Shown: one piece after another, positions 22,250-34,080 of the stretch | How the letters are laid out: every line of letters begins with the position of its first letter | Position numbering within the stretch: position 1 is the stretch's first letter | Assembly: GCA_037127255.1 (NCBI GenBank) | Contig: JBANSL010000004.1 | Span: forward strand, 27,039,967 to 27,103,966 | DNA length: 64,000 nt | DNA from: Persicaria tinctoria | Taxonomy: Eukaryota > Streptophyta > Magnoliopsida > Caryophyllales > Polygonaceae | Reading direction: 5' to 3' | Notes under the pieces: model-generated | Seen by the model: the letters and a program-made list of their open reading frames with translations, nothing else | The model's database searches: none | What the model was told of the DNA's origin: nothing | Made by a program: the position numbers and the translations under genes

Positions 22250-23534
22250 TACACCCGATTCCGAGCTTCTGCAAATCTATCTAATGAGTCTCTTTATTTA
22301 CTCTTGTTTTTATACAATGAGGACACTATAATGTTTAAGTATGGGGTAGGGGAAAGGCTTACTTTGTGCATATTTGATTTTATTCATTTGTGCATATTTC
22401 CCGAATTATTCATAAATGGTATCTTTGGATTCATTATCTATATGGTTATTTGTTGTTTTCCATAGTTTATTTTTTTATCACCCCCATTGAATTTTTTTGA
22501 TAAGTGTCATGGAAGTTATATTGAACTCGACGATGCAAAATTGGATCCATTAGAGATATAGCATGAAGTTGCCTAGTAAAGGGAAGTCGCAATGAAGTGC
22601 ATTTTTTTTATGAAAACCATGAAAGAAGGTAAAGTTGGTATTGCTTTTGACATATGCATAATAAGAGGATGGATGACTTTATATTTTCCATATGATGATC
22701 ATATTGTTTATATCCCTAGCCATACCTATGTTTATGCATCACAAAAGTCATATTAAGCCTTATTTTAAATATTGCTCCACATTATCTAAATATTGCCCAT
22801 TCATACCTTATTTCCCTATCCGAGAATTATGTTGAGAATGAAAGTACATTATGGAGATTATTATATGGTGTTTGTTGTATTTATACCTCATTATTGGAGT
22901 TTGGCAGGAAAGTTTAAAAGTTATGGAAAGTTTAATGAGTGAAAGAAAATCCGGTCACCTCCGGAGATAAAGGCGGATCGACCCTGCCTGCATTGCGATG
23001 TTAGTTTCGCAGGATGGGACACCAAGGTGAGGAGTCTGAAGCATCAAGTATCTGGGGCCATTCATGACACCCATGTTTGTGACTCGCGAGAAGGCAGTGC
23101 TGAGGTTAGAGAGGTAAAAGTAATATATTAAAAAAAGCATTGAGCGATGAGCGAAAGGTGAGAAATCAAAGGAAGAAGGAATGTGGTATGAAAAGTTGGA
23201 AATTACTCAATTTCCCCGGATCATTAGAACCACATGGCCAAAAATTGCCCACCTTTAGCCTTTTACCAATCTACTCCCTATTGAGCTTAAATAAAGTCCT
23301 CTTGATTATTGTTGCGTTGTCACTTATAAATTGTTTTTGCATAACCCTTCTTTTGTGAGTAGAAGTTTCTTTTATTCACATGCATGGATTTGCGTCACTA
23401 GTACCTTTTCAAGGATGGTAATAGATTGCAGAGATATATAAGAATGGATCCAAGATGTTGAGAGTTTAGTTTCTTCCCCTGTATGACCATTGAAAGTATT
23501 GCTTGGGGACAAGCAAGCTTAAGTATGAGGGGTT
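22250..23534. other. G internal 3' untranslated region
   Basis: It corresponds to the reverse complement of F 14249-15500. It ends with AAGTATGAGGGGTT (23521-23534), the probable polypurine tract. No gene. Confidence 0.5.
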
Positions 23535-25302
23535 TGATGCGCACCTATTTTTCCATGTTTTACATTAACTTTTATATCAATTCGTGCATTTCATATCATT
23601 GGGTTAGAATAATATAGAATCTATGTAGTTTATTCTTATTTGCCAATTATGGAGGTCTACACTAGTTTATGTTTAATTTCGCAGAAATCGATACACTTTA
23701 CAAGTAATTCGGAGAAAGGAGGAAGACCATGGATGAGCCCGAGGTCAACTATCAAAAATCCAAGGTCAAACAGGAGCTAGTCCAAAACACATCGAGCAGA
23801 AAACACGAAAGAAGCTACTCGACCAGACTAGTCGACGTCGACCAGACTGGTCGATGTCGAGTACTACATAGTCAAAATTCACTAGTCGAACACATCATCA
23901 CTCGAGAAGCACAGAACTACTCGACGTTGAGTACTTTACTCGATGTCGAGTACTTGTGGAGTGCAAATCCTAGCCAAGATCGAGTACAACCCGAGAAGTA
24001 GAAGAATTCTACTCAACGTCGAGTACTCTACTCGATGTCGAGTACTTCCTGGCGCCAGTCCAAGCCGAGATCGAGTGGAGATTCGGATGTGGAGTTTTCT
24101 TCTACACCAAGGCCTGTGGGAAATCTATCATAAAGAGTGAAGATCTATCTAGTTGAAGATATTTATCCACAATAGGAATTCTTACTTTTACTTTAAAGAG
24201 ATTTATTTGTTTACTTACCAAAGTTATATCTTAGGAAAGAGGATAGATATATATAGATATAGATAGAATTGTTTTCTTCTTGATTAGCAAGGACTTGAGC
24301 ACTATAAATAAGGCCCCAGGGGCTGGTTCTTAGGCATTCTATTCTCAAGTAATTGAGCAAACACTAGTTTGGAAATTTAATGTTTTATTTAGAGCTTTGG
24401 CCGAGGGGAGTTGAAGAGGCGAGAGCGAAATTGACTTTGTTCGGTTGTAAGCTTTGTTTTGATTTAATGCAAGTTAGTTTCTTTATGTTGTTAATTTGTG
24501 TTTTGATGATGAAGAGCGAGTAGTCACCCAACTTCTATGGTCGGGGTGAGCCCGACGGTAGCCATGTAAGGTAATGTATCGAAGGTACAATCTTTATTGC
24601 GATTTCATCTTCTATTCCTAATTGCATGATTCTTCTGCGACGGTCGAAGGTGATCCTTATTTGTGTTATTAAAGCGAAAGTGATCTTAATGCAACTTCGT
24701 ATTAATTATGTGAAAAGACTTAGTAACAATTAGGGTTTATGGGAGAGCCTCTATCTTCCTATTTGTTAATGACGAAAGTTATTTAATGAAAAGGCATGGT
24801 CTTTTATACCTTTAGCATGATTCTTGTATGGTTATTGTTTTGGTATTGAACCCCGATTCTGGAAGATTTTATATTATTGAATTCAACTCCACCAATTTCG
24901 TGTTTGCTTTGTGTTTTTATTTCAGCAAAAGGTACGGTTTTTATCTGCACTGACTATTGAGATTGACAACACCTTAGTCGACGTCGAGTACTATTAGTCG
25001 ACATCGACTACCCACTTACTCAACATCGGCTTATTATGGTCTTCTGTTGTGCAGCTGTAGTTTTACTGACTGGTAGTAGTCGATATCGAGTAGTTCTACT
25101 CGACACCGAGTACTCTTCTGGTCGATTTCGAGAGCAATTATAAACAAGAAATGCGAGCGCTGACATGCTTCCTCGTGAATACGATCCTGAATACCCTACC
25201 ACTACAATGGGAGGGTTTCTTGTATTTTATTTGATTCGACAGAGAGTTGGTTTGCTTTCATATAGTTTTATATTTGCATACTCTATTTCCCTCCGCAACA
25301 AC
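23535..25302 (+). repeat. 3' LTR of G
   Basis: It begins TGATGCGCACC and ends CCGCAACAAC(A). It carries seven exact palindromes (about 23830, 23849, 23939, 24031, 24978, 24998 and 25079) and a TATA box at 24303-24310. Confidence 0.75.
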
Positions 25303-25770
25303 AACTAGCCTTGAGCTTCTTGAAGCACTCAATGTACTCATAGAGAGATTCGGTTGGAGATTGCTCGATGTTTGCGATCTGTCTTTTGACTTTGGTGCAT
25401 TGGGTGGTTGGGAAACACTTTTTTCATCTCTACCCATGGCTTGATACTTTCCGCTGACAAGTAGTATAGCCAGTCATTTACAACGTTTTTTAGGGTGAAT
25501 GGAAACATCTTGGGCATCATCTGGACAATTGTCATGCTTGTGTGTCATAGGCGATGGCATACTACAGTGAACTTCGCCAGATGTTTATTTGGATCCTCTC
25601 CAATTCTTCCAAGAAAACTGGGCAAGATATTTGCCCTTTTTTATTGACTCAAATTTTGAATTTGTTGGGAGATCCGGAAGCTTGATTGCTAAAGACTGTG
25701 TACTGAGATCGGGCTCCTCGGGATATCATAGTGTTCTTCTTTCTCCTCCTCCTTCGAGTGCCATCTTTCT
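25303..25770 (-). pseudogene. gag: Athila-type gag N-terminal region of Q2
   Basis: On the minus strand, mixed frames give YPEEPDLSTQSLAIKLPDLP, then GEDPNKHLAKFTVVC, then MPKMFPFTLKNVVNDWLYYL and IKPWVEMKKVF, a clear Athila-type gag core. Frame changes and stops break it. It continues across element G into 20924-21037. Confidence 0.65.
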
Positions 25771-25912
25771 TGAATGCTATCTTCTTGATCCGGAGAAAGT
25801 CCATTCAATTTTTGGATCACAACACACTCTAGATCAATTAGTATAACGAGTGTGAACCATACAAGATGGATCACACAAATCCTAGACAAACATATGTAAG
25901 AAAAATTGGTCT

Positions 25913-25930
25913 TCCCCGACAACGACGCCA
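25913..25930 (-). promoter_or_regulatory. Primer-binding site of Q2, tRNA-Asp type
   Basis: The minus strand reads TGGCGTCGTTGTCGGGGA, identical to that of Q1. Confidence 0.75.
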
Positions 25931-25939
25931 CAAATTTAG

Positions 25940-26922
25940 TGGATAGTTAAATGTCATAGTTTAATGTCCAAAAATGACATAACCAATTCCACTAACTAAC
26001 TAAGAGGTAGTATAGAATAAGTAAGTGGCCAATTCCACAAAAAACACGTACGACTCTTAAATGAGCTTGCAAAGCAATGTAACATTATTTCTCTCGTCTC
26101 AATGACTTATCACCTGGCCCTCATCTCCATCTATTTTCCACTAAAAGAAATAACCTTTACCTGTCAATTTTCCTACAATATCATGAGTCTAAACCCGTCT
26201 CTACATGACATCCTAGCTACTAATGGATTAAGACCAACAATAGCGGAATGAAGCTATAATCCGAATACGATGCAAATCTATTTAAATGACCAATTAAGAT
26301 AAATAAACAACACTTAAGCAGTATCAGTATGAAGATAAATGAAATAATCGTAATGCATAACTCAAATATGAATCAAAGAAACATAATAAAACAACCCTCA
26401 CATGTCCTTAAATATTTTATTGAAATGCCAGCAAAACTATAAAGTATAGGTTAGTCGAGCTCAAAAAAAATTAATAAAAGATGAAATATGTGAATGTTTG
26501 GTTTCAAAAACCCTAGAACTCATGTATATTTATAAGCCTCCAAATAAGCTAAAAACCCTAGAGAGTCATGCTTAATCTCGAAGGAAAAGATTTTCCAAAG
26601 ATAGGAACGAATCTTCTGCGGGCACCGCCTCTGTGTCCATTGTGTTTTTCTTCTTCTCTTCACTGGATTCTATCTAGCTCCTTCTAAGGCCTACTTTTGT
26701 TCATATTCAAGCCATCCTAGATCTCCTCTTTGCTTTAGGGCTCCATTATCACCCTTTCTCTGAGCTCAGGTCCAACAATCTTTGTAGTTAATATGGAAAA
26801 GTGTGGATTTCAATCATTGAATATAAAAAGATAAAGATGTGACTTAACTATAAACTCATATGTAATGCAACCCAAACTACCTTAAAACTACCTTGAATGC
26901 CTATAAAAAATATGCATTATCA
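25940..26922 (-). repeat. 5' LTR of Q2
   Basis: It lies just beyond the primer-binding site and ends, on the plus strand, with ATGCATTATCA as in Q1. Similarity to the Q1 LTRs is clear only in blocks, so it is an older or divergent copy. It holds no gene. Confidence 0.6.
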
Positions 26923-26989
26923 AAGTTATTAAACTCGGGTGAAGAGGAAACAAATGTAGATAAGAGTCCAAAATGCCAAAGCTAGTGAA

Positions 26990-27345
26990 ATATTGTCCAA
27001 TGGAGTAAGTCCAATCAAGGATGGTTTTTATAAACTCAAATTTGATGGTACTGTGTTTTAATTTGTCTAGTTCAACTACTCCATCAGGTTTGCTGATCTG
27101 GAATAATCATATGAGAGGGTAGTTGCCTACTATGCGTGAAATTTTAGGTCGTGCTAGGTACATCAAGCAGAAGTCCTTGGATTACAATTGGGCTTAGGGT
27201 GTCAACAATATTAAAGTGGAAAGAGATTGTCATACAATCATCAATACGATTAAGGGAGTCTATATAAAAATTCCTTGGGAGATTGAAATTATGATTTCAG
27301 GCTCCTTGTTCATCCTTCAGTCTTTGGACATGATCTCTTACTCAC
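26990..27345 (+). pseudogene. Degenerate RNase H-type domain (RVT_3-like)
   Basis: Shifting plus-strand frames give PIKDGFYKLKFDGT (the 'lNfDG' start with the first catalytic Asp), GLLIWNNHMRG, and later VERDCHTIINTIKGVYIKIP, matching the 'v.gDs..vi..i' strand with the third catalytic Asp. Several in-frame stops are present. This domain ends plant LINE ORF2 proteins and also occurs as single host-like genes. No LINE sequence is recognised upstream. Confidence 0.5.
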
Positions 27346-27615
27346 TCATTTTTTGATAATGGTAATTAATTGTGAAGTGCATCTAGGGCTCACATCGGAT
27401 CCTGTCGTATTGGCTTCTGATTTAGAGCTCGACATTTTCATCCAAAATGGCACATTTGAATGGTAATTCAGGAGGGCCAAACATCACTTGATTGAAATAT
27501 CGCCATGTATGTGAAAAAAATTGATTAGGAGAGGGAGATAACGTCTTCAAATAGTTCCTCTAATAATGCTCAAGCTGATATTTTTTTATTAGTACGTAAG
27601 AATTGGGCTAGTAAT

Positions 27616-27924
27616 TCACCTAATTGATAGCATTAGCATCCTAAGGGACGAAATTAAGATCATTGTAAGTTGCAAATGATACTTTGACACAAGAGCAGTT
27701 AAGGTGTGCAGCCTAATTATCACCCACTTACCTTCACAGGGTATGAATAAGAATTTTATTTCCTCGAAAGAATCGGTTATCGTTTTGATCTCTCCAATTA
27801 ACAATTCTATTTCCAATGGACAAGTGACCTTATTTTGTAGGAGTCGAATGATGGTTTGTGAGTCCCCTTCTACTTCTAGTTTCCGGATCCGTAGTTCTTG
27901 AGCCTTTTCTAGGCCTTTCTGCAA
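27616..27924 (-). pseudogene. RNase H-type domain fragment (RVT_3-like)
   Basis: The minus-strand frame reads MQKGLEKAQELRIRKLEVEG, then DSQTIIRLLQNKVTCPLEIE, then EIKFLFIPCEGKWVIIRLHT. This fits the second half of an RVT_3 domain (EGDSQTII carries the catalytic Asp; the usual 'R..N..AD.LA' end is degraded). The first strand with the DG motif is not seen. It faces the other RNase H relic about 270 bp away on the opposite strand. Confidence 0.55.
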
Positions 27925-27953
27925 GACAAGAGTTTATGTCATTATGAGGTTAC

Positions 27954-28467
27954 CAGGGTTCTAAAAAGCGCGCCGAAGCAAAGCCTAGACGGCAAACACA
28001 CCTAGGAGCTTGTATGCCTAGGTGAGTCTTTAGACGGAAGTTCGCCTAGGCATGCAACACCTAGGTGCCACCTAGACACCGCCTGCCTAAGTACCGTCTA
28101 GGCCTGTCTAGGTCGACGATTATTCAGTTTTCACATTTAGTCAAGCGATTAGTCGATTTAAGGATTATTTATGGCCCAAGTCGGGATGTATTTGCTTTTG
28201 AGTCAAACCTATGGGTTTGAATTTTATGAGCTTTAGATTCGCTATTCTAATGTTACTTTTTCATTTATTTACTTTAGTGTTAGATAAACACCACAAATTT
28301 TCTTTATGAGTGATATTATGGATTGTTATGACATTATAAGAATGATTGAAACATGATATACATTATAAGGAAATAATAAAGTTTGTTATATGTCCGTCTA
28401 GGGGACGCCTACGCACCTGCTTGGTGTGTAGGTACTAAGCGACCGCCTAGCGTCTTTTACAACATTT
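27954..28467. mobile_element. hAT-type MITE rich in CCTAGGCG motifs
   Basis: It starts CAGGGTTCTAAAAAGCGC and ends GCGTCTTTTACAACATTT, imperfect inverted repeats. It is flanked by GAGGTTAC (27946-27953) and GAGGTTAA (28468-28475), an 8-bp target duplication with one mismatch as expected for hAT. Subterminal CCTAGGCG/CGCCTAGG motifs are clustered at both ends. No transposase. Confidence 0.75.
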
Positions 28468-28475
28468 GAGGTTAA

Positions 28476-29165
28476 CTACCCATGTTTTTTAATTCTATAT
28501 TTATCGGGTTCCCATTCCAATCTCTAATAATATAACCTACAAGATTGTCTTCTCTTAACGTTAATGTGTCGTCAAGATTAATTTCCAGGTATCCGTAATT
28601 AGGTTTTCTCCGTTTTACGTTTTTCATGAAAATTTGTTTTCTTTGGAGTCTCTTTCAGAACGTTCTTTTCCTCATATTCCACTTCGTCACACACTTTCAT
28701 CTAGTTTTCTCGTGTTGAACAAATGAACTTAGATATCTCGTAAACAGATAGATTCTGTCTCTCATGGAACGTTATCGTAATATCACCATTTTGTTCTCAA
28801 GATTTCCTTCAATTCTCATCCATGTCAAGTGTTCTCCTAATTGTGCAATTACCAGCCTGATATCTCTATTGTATTTTTTCCATATGCTCCTTTGGTGAAT
28901 CTACAAAGAAAAGATAATGCTCAATCCGATATGTTCTATATGTGAAGAAAGAGGATAACTTATTTCATTGTAATTTTATTTTATGAAAGATATATATACA
29001 GTATATTTGATTGGTACGTGGTACCTGCTTTTCCACCGTACTACTCAATATATAATTTATTGTAATTACGTGGTTGGTGTTTCAAAACGAATACTCTATA
29101 TAACCTTATCATAGTTAAAGGTCATGTATGGAATTTATTAAAACCGGATACGAAAATATTCCCTA
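28476..29165. other. Unassigned AT-rich DNA
   Basis: I see no frame, repeat or terminal signature that I can name. Confidence 0.3.
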
Positions 29166-29673
29166 TGATATAAACTGAAAGACTGTTTATACGGGGGTCA
29201 AACACGTATCGATCGGGTTACATTAATTTTTATTATTATTTTTGCGATTATAAGGTCGGGATCCACCAACTTAACACAAAAGCTTAAACTATTTTGTAGA
29301 ATTTCACCCTTCCTTATAACCAATCATTTTTACTCTATTATAATCAATGTGGGAGAAACACTCTCATATCAAACCTCTCAACACGCCCCCATCAAGTGCC
29401 ACTTGTACTTGACAACGAACCCATGTCGGATCTAGCCGAGCCCGCCTCTGATACCATGTGAAATATTCGACGGGCCGTTAACCGGGGGGGGCAAACACAT
29501 GTTGGTTCACATTGATTTATTATTATTATTTTTGCGATTATAAGGTCGGGATCCACCAACTTAACACAAAAGCTTAAGCTCTTGTGTAGAGTTTCACTCT
29601 TCCTTATAACCCATCATTTTTACTCTTTTGTAATCAACGTGGGAGGGATACTCCCATACCAAACCTCTCAACA
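29166..29673 (-). mobile_element. TRIM (terminal-repeat retrotransposon in miniature)
   Basis: Two LTRs of about 218 bp (29166-29383 and 29457-29673) flank a 73-bp internal segment. The minus strand has TGGTATCAGAGGCGGGC (complement of 29440-29456) as a Met-type primer-binding site, and TTGATGGGGGCG (complement of 29384-29395) as polypurine tract. The LTR starts TGTTGAGAGG. No coding capacity. The LTRs differ at many sites and no target duplication is seen, so it is old. Confidence 0.75.
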
Positions 29674-29787
29674 GTTTACCATTTAGTTTACATTTTAATA
29701 AGGTGAGAATCATATAAAATATTGATTTTTTTCCATATATTTATAATGAATTAATACTGATAAAATTTTAAAAATAATAAATTATTA

Positions 29788-29996
29788 TTCCCTCAGTTCG
29801 GCAAAACATGTCGTTTACTATTTATACACTTTTTTATGATGATAAAAAATATATAAAATATTCATTTTTTTTTTAATTTCTTACTTATTAATAGTAACTA
29901 CAAAATTGTTAAAAAAATATTTTATATATAGTTTTATTATACACCTATAAAACTATGCATGAATAATAAACGGCATATTTTGCTGAACAACGCAAG
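29788..29996. mobile_element. Stowaway-like MITE
   Basis: Inverted ends TTCCCTCAGTTCGGCAAAA and TTTTGCTGAACAACGCAAG are flanked by TA on both sides (29786-29787, 29997-29998). It is about 209 bp, AT-rich, with no coding frame. Ends and TA target fit the mariner/Stowaway group. Confidence 0.6.
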
Positions 29997-32073
29997 TATT
30001 ACTTAATATTTTATGCATTTTTTATCGTTTAAAAATTAGTGCATAAATTAAAACATCTTATATTTTTAATCTGATTGAATATTTGATAATATTTTTAAAA
30101 TTGATTGTCACTAGTGTTGGAAAATGTGAAGAAACCAAGCAGTCTCACCCTAAAAATTTGAACTAACAATTGGTTTTTGAGATGAATCTCAGTCAATTTA
30201 TGTGTGAGGCTACTAGCACGCACAAGCATACGACCTCCGATCGCAATTTCTAACGAACTTTAGTAACTACTAATTTTGTTAATTAAAACATGTCTTTTAA
30301 GAAATTTGTAAATTTTTTAAGAAAACAAATAAAAGCAAACAAAAAATACTCTTATATTCCTAATTATTGCTTTACTTTTTAATTTATTGAAAACTACAAC
30401 TAACAAATTCATAATCACTACAAGAGTGATTTTAAAAAGTGAACACCAAAATATCTAAAACGATATGTTTTTTCTTAACGGATAGTCATAGGTCCCCGGT
30501 TCGAATCTCGGAATGGCCGCTCTTTATTTACCAATTCAAGGAGTAATATTTTTCCTACGTATTCAATATAGGAGCCAAACTCGAAATAAAAGATGTTAAA
30601 ATGGTGGAGATATGGATTAATTGGCTCAGTGGTAACGTACCGGCCACCGCCCCAGTTATCGAAACACGGTAACCTTAATACTCCGTTGGGTGGGGGTTGG
30701 GGTGGGAGGTGGGAACCACCACCTAAACTTCTAATGATTAGGTTGTATCGCTCATCCTAAACAACAGCCGACCAAACCGTCCTACGTGGACAACTCAGCT
30801 CCACTAACTAGCTAGCCAGCCAGTCAGCCGCTGATCGAGCTCAGGTGTCGAGCCGTATGGAGAGGATATCGGCTCGATCCTCTTTCTCATTTTCTGGCAC
30901 GCGGTTGTAGTGAGATAGAGAGTAAATAGTAAGACTGTCCTTTTCATTTTAATTCCCCATTGTGACATCTTCCTCCTCCGCGCGCTTCATGTTTACTATT
31001 CCCGCTCTCGTATGAGGCCCACCTCCAAGATTGGCAAACTCGAGGGTCGTTATATAGGCGGTGAACTTCTCGTCATCCGCACGATGCTGTTGCGGACACC
31101 TAGAGTTGGCAGCTTCACCGACATAGGAAGTCTAGATCAGCAGCCCTGAACTGAGTGAGAGATCACACATATTCGAGGTCTACAACTTAAGTCTAGGTCA
31201 ACAGTTTCACCGACACCGGGTGGGGTTGCAAGATCGATATCGTGCGAATAACGATATTACATCATGCCAATAGCAAGACCGAAATCAAGGAACAACCACT
31301 ACCTAAACCTGTCAATCGGGCTTTGTTCTTACAGTGTAAACTATGAACAAATCTAAAGCGTTGAATTTAAAAGGTCAATGATTGAGATTTATAGGATAAT
31401 TTGAAGAGCAAAATTATTCGTTTGTAACAAAATGATTATTTTTATGTAATTCATATGAATAATCAAGTTGAAAAAATGAATACTTTTCATATGAAGAAAT
31501 TGTTAATATATACGAATAATTATATTATGTCAAATGAATAATTATGATTTTACGTACAAATAATAATAATTATATTATTATTATTATCAGATCGCAGATT
31601 ATACCATAAGAGGATGGTGTTTACATCGAATCTATCCTCTCTCTATGGTCCATGGTGAAATTTTCGTTTAGCGCATGGACCATGGTCACAACGATCAGAT
31701 CAAGAACAATGAATTTGAAAAAGTTAACTGCAAATCAATCAAATTTTTATCTGAATTTGGTGTATTGTAAAATTTGAGGATGAATAACAGTGAAAAGTGT
31801 TGGGGTAGGGAAGAATATGATCAACGATTCTAGCTGTGGTGTGGGAAAGGTGAACAGTGATAGCTTACGGGTCCACGACGGCAAAGGTGGTGGTGGATGT
31901 GCGGGGGAGGTGGAATGGTGAAGGTGATTGATTGGGATCGTTAATGGCACTTCGGTTGTATGTGAATCACATGAGAGAGAAAGAGAGAGGGAAAGAGAGA
32001 GAGAGATGTGAGGCGTGGGATATGGGGGTGGGAAGATTAGGTATTAGGGTAATTACTTTTAATTATAGGGGCA
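29997..32073. other. Unassigned DNA with Pol III-like boxes and a GA microsatellite
   Basis: GGTTCGAATCT (30498-30508) resembles a tRNA/SINE B box and TGGCTCAGTGG (30622-30632) a SINE A box. No complete SINE or cloverleaf could be built. A GA-rich run lies at 31973-32010. No supported gene. Confidence 0.3.
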
Positions 32074-32182
32074 AAATTTACATGTTCTAAAAATAATAAT
32101 TTTACTGATCATTTCCGATTGCAAACCTAGTATCAATTAGTGTGAGCGTATTTTGAAGAACGCGCGGCGCGTGGTAACCATT

Positions 32183-34030
32183 ATGAATCCAGGGAAACCT
32201 ATCTTCTCGTTTTATGCTCCAGTGCCACCGTGTGAGACCCCGCCTCAACCGCCCGACGACAAGAGTGAGAAGAAGATGTAGAGCATTACGTCCCAAGAGA
32301 ACGCATCTAAAGTCCCCGAGACCGCCAGTTCTCAACCGGAGGCGATGCATACAGACGGGGGGTCGGAGCCTGGCCCTGGGAATGGAGGGAATGTCCAGGT
32401 TACGCCTCCAAGGGAGCAGCCGGGGATTTCATGGAGAGATAAAGTTGTGTTGGGAGGTTTCTCCCAGCTGAAAACCCTTGCCTGCGAAGGCTTCCTTCAG
32501 GGTAAGATTGATATCTCGTTCCCTCATGGAGCTGGGGGCGACCCGGTGATTGCCATTGATGCTAAACTGTTGGAGGCTTTGGCTGGGGTGTGGGATCATT
32601 CCCTGGTCATTAGGTTTCTCGGGGCCAAGATACCTCTTTTTGTTATGGAGAAGAAGATGCGTGAGATGGGGAGGGAGTTCGGGAGAATGCAAATAGTCGA
32701 CCTCTCCTATGGCAACTTCCTGGTGAGGTTTGAGGGTAAGGAGGGTCGTATGAGAGTGCCGACGGAGGGCCCGTGGTCGATCTTTGGAAAATGTCTTATC
32801 ATTAGGGCTTGGTCCCCGGACATCAAACCGTCTGAAGTTATCACAACTGCCCCGACTTGGATTAGAATTCTTGATCTCCCTATGGTCCTGTATCAAGAGA
32901 ACGTGTTGATGAAGATATCGGAAAGCCTGGGCAAGCCGATCAAGGTCGACTACAGAACTGTCTATACCAACGGAGGAAACTTCGCCCGTGTCTTCGTCGA
33001 GATTGACCTGGAGGAGCCGCTAAAAGGAGTGGTGATAATCAACGGGGAGAAATTTCTCCTTGAATATGAGGGACTCCCAACCATCTGTCTTGGTTGTGGG
33101 AGAGTCGGCCACATGAAAAGTCGCTACCCTTCCATAGTTAGGAAGGAGGAGGCTCGCACAGAAGACGGGAGGGAGGAAGTGCCGACTGCGCTTCGGTCGA
33201 GGTTTAAAAATGCGAGAACCACCAGCGAGGTTGATGGAGAAGGGTCCCGTGGACCTTGGATGAAAGTTACTCGCCGACGGAGGCCGGGTAAACTGAATGC
33301 GAAACACACAGAGGGAGAGATGGGGAGGCAGAGGCAGAAACGACCGGCGGCGGAACTTGGCAAGGAACGAAGGGGCAAATCGGGATTGGCGGCGATTGGC
33401 TCTACGCGCTTTAAAAACAAATCAACCGTTCCTAGGGGTGAGACCTCCAAGCAACATGGGGAGGGCGCGAGTAATGATTAGGAAGATAGGGTTCCCAAGG
33501 GGATGAACAATCAAGACATTAATGCTCCGTCCGTTGAGGTCTCGAACCCGGAGAAGGCTGTGAATAAAGAGAATGGGAAAGAAGATGGGCCTAAGCCTTT
33601 GGGCAAAAAGGCCAGGACCAACAAGAGAAGTTCCAAAAAAGATGGATTGTCAGTAGCCCAAAACATATAGAATGGCCTAATTCGGAATAAAAAACATATG
33701 CAGGTGTCTTCTTTATGCAAGAAGAAACAGCGTAAGGAGGATAAAGGCGTGAACTTGACAGCTTCCGAGGGTAGTCTATACGTGGTCAGCATTAACGAGA
33801 AGGAGCGGGGTATGAGAACCGAGATGTCTATCGATCCTACTCAGTCGGCCAATCCGGGTACCGAAATCAAGTGGGCAAGATAGGAGGATGCTACCACGAC
33901 GACGCCGTTAATGGGCAAATTCTGGGGAGGGGAGGCCAGCGGTTCGGCTAGTGGCCCGGAGTTGGGCATGAATCCGGAGGACCGGAGGGTGGATTAGAGG
34001 GAGGAGACGACCCCCCTGATCAATAATTAA
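32183..34030 (+). pseudogene. LINE ORF1 protein with DUF4283 and zinc knuckle, five TAG stops
   Basis: The ATG at 32183 (MNPGKPIFSFYAPVPP) is in frame with the long open part from 32345 and is the likelier true start. Domains: DUF4283 RNA-binding-like region (DKVVLGGFSQLKTLACEGFL through TEGPWSIFGKCLIIRAWSPD, codons about 85-215), then a DUF4283-associated knuckle ICLGCGRVGHMKSRY, where the last Cys of CX2CX4HX4C is Tyr. A basic, low-complexity tail follows. TAG stops lie at 32279, 33479, 33668, 33881 and 33995, all in one frame with no shift, so the reading frame is otherwise intact for 615 codons. The protein would bind LINE RNA. Confidence 0.8.
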
Positions 34031-34080
34031 TCTATTTATTTAATTTCCTGTTTTTCCCCTTTTCCTTCTACGTGTGGTTA

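Larger units (their letters stand above)
21038..25302 (+). mobile_element. G: Athila-like element, deleted, plus strand
   Basis: A truncated 5' LTR (21038 to about 21665) and a full 3' LTR (23535-25302) flank a 1.9-kb internal region holding only the end of pol. AACTA occurs at 21033-21037 and 25303-25307, and the flanks rejoin as Q2 gag, so this is a true insertion. The primer-binding site is lost in the deletion. Confidence 0.75.
5451..26922 (-). mobile_element. Q2: Athila-like element, broken by two later insertions
   Basis: The pieces are 5451-6653 (internal, left limit uncertain), 20924-21037 and 25303-25939 (internal with gag start and primer-binding site), and 25940-26922 (5' LTR). 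They align by eye with the internal region of the neighbouring copy Q1: 6540-6653 with 10690-10812, and 20924-21037 plus 25303 onward with about 11095-11650. About 280 bp of the aligned internal region is missing at the Q1 junction. No 3' LTR is recognised at the left end. The gag is degenerate and no pol is present. Confidence 0.6.

Noticed and set aside
30480..30530. Possible tRNA gene at the B-box-like GGTTCGAATCT
   Set aside because: No acceptor stem, D arm or anticodon arm can be paired upstream.
32429..33450. Minus-strand frames opposite LINE ORF1
   Set aside because: Complementary shadows of the conserved ORF1; no domain.
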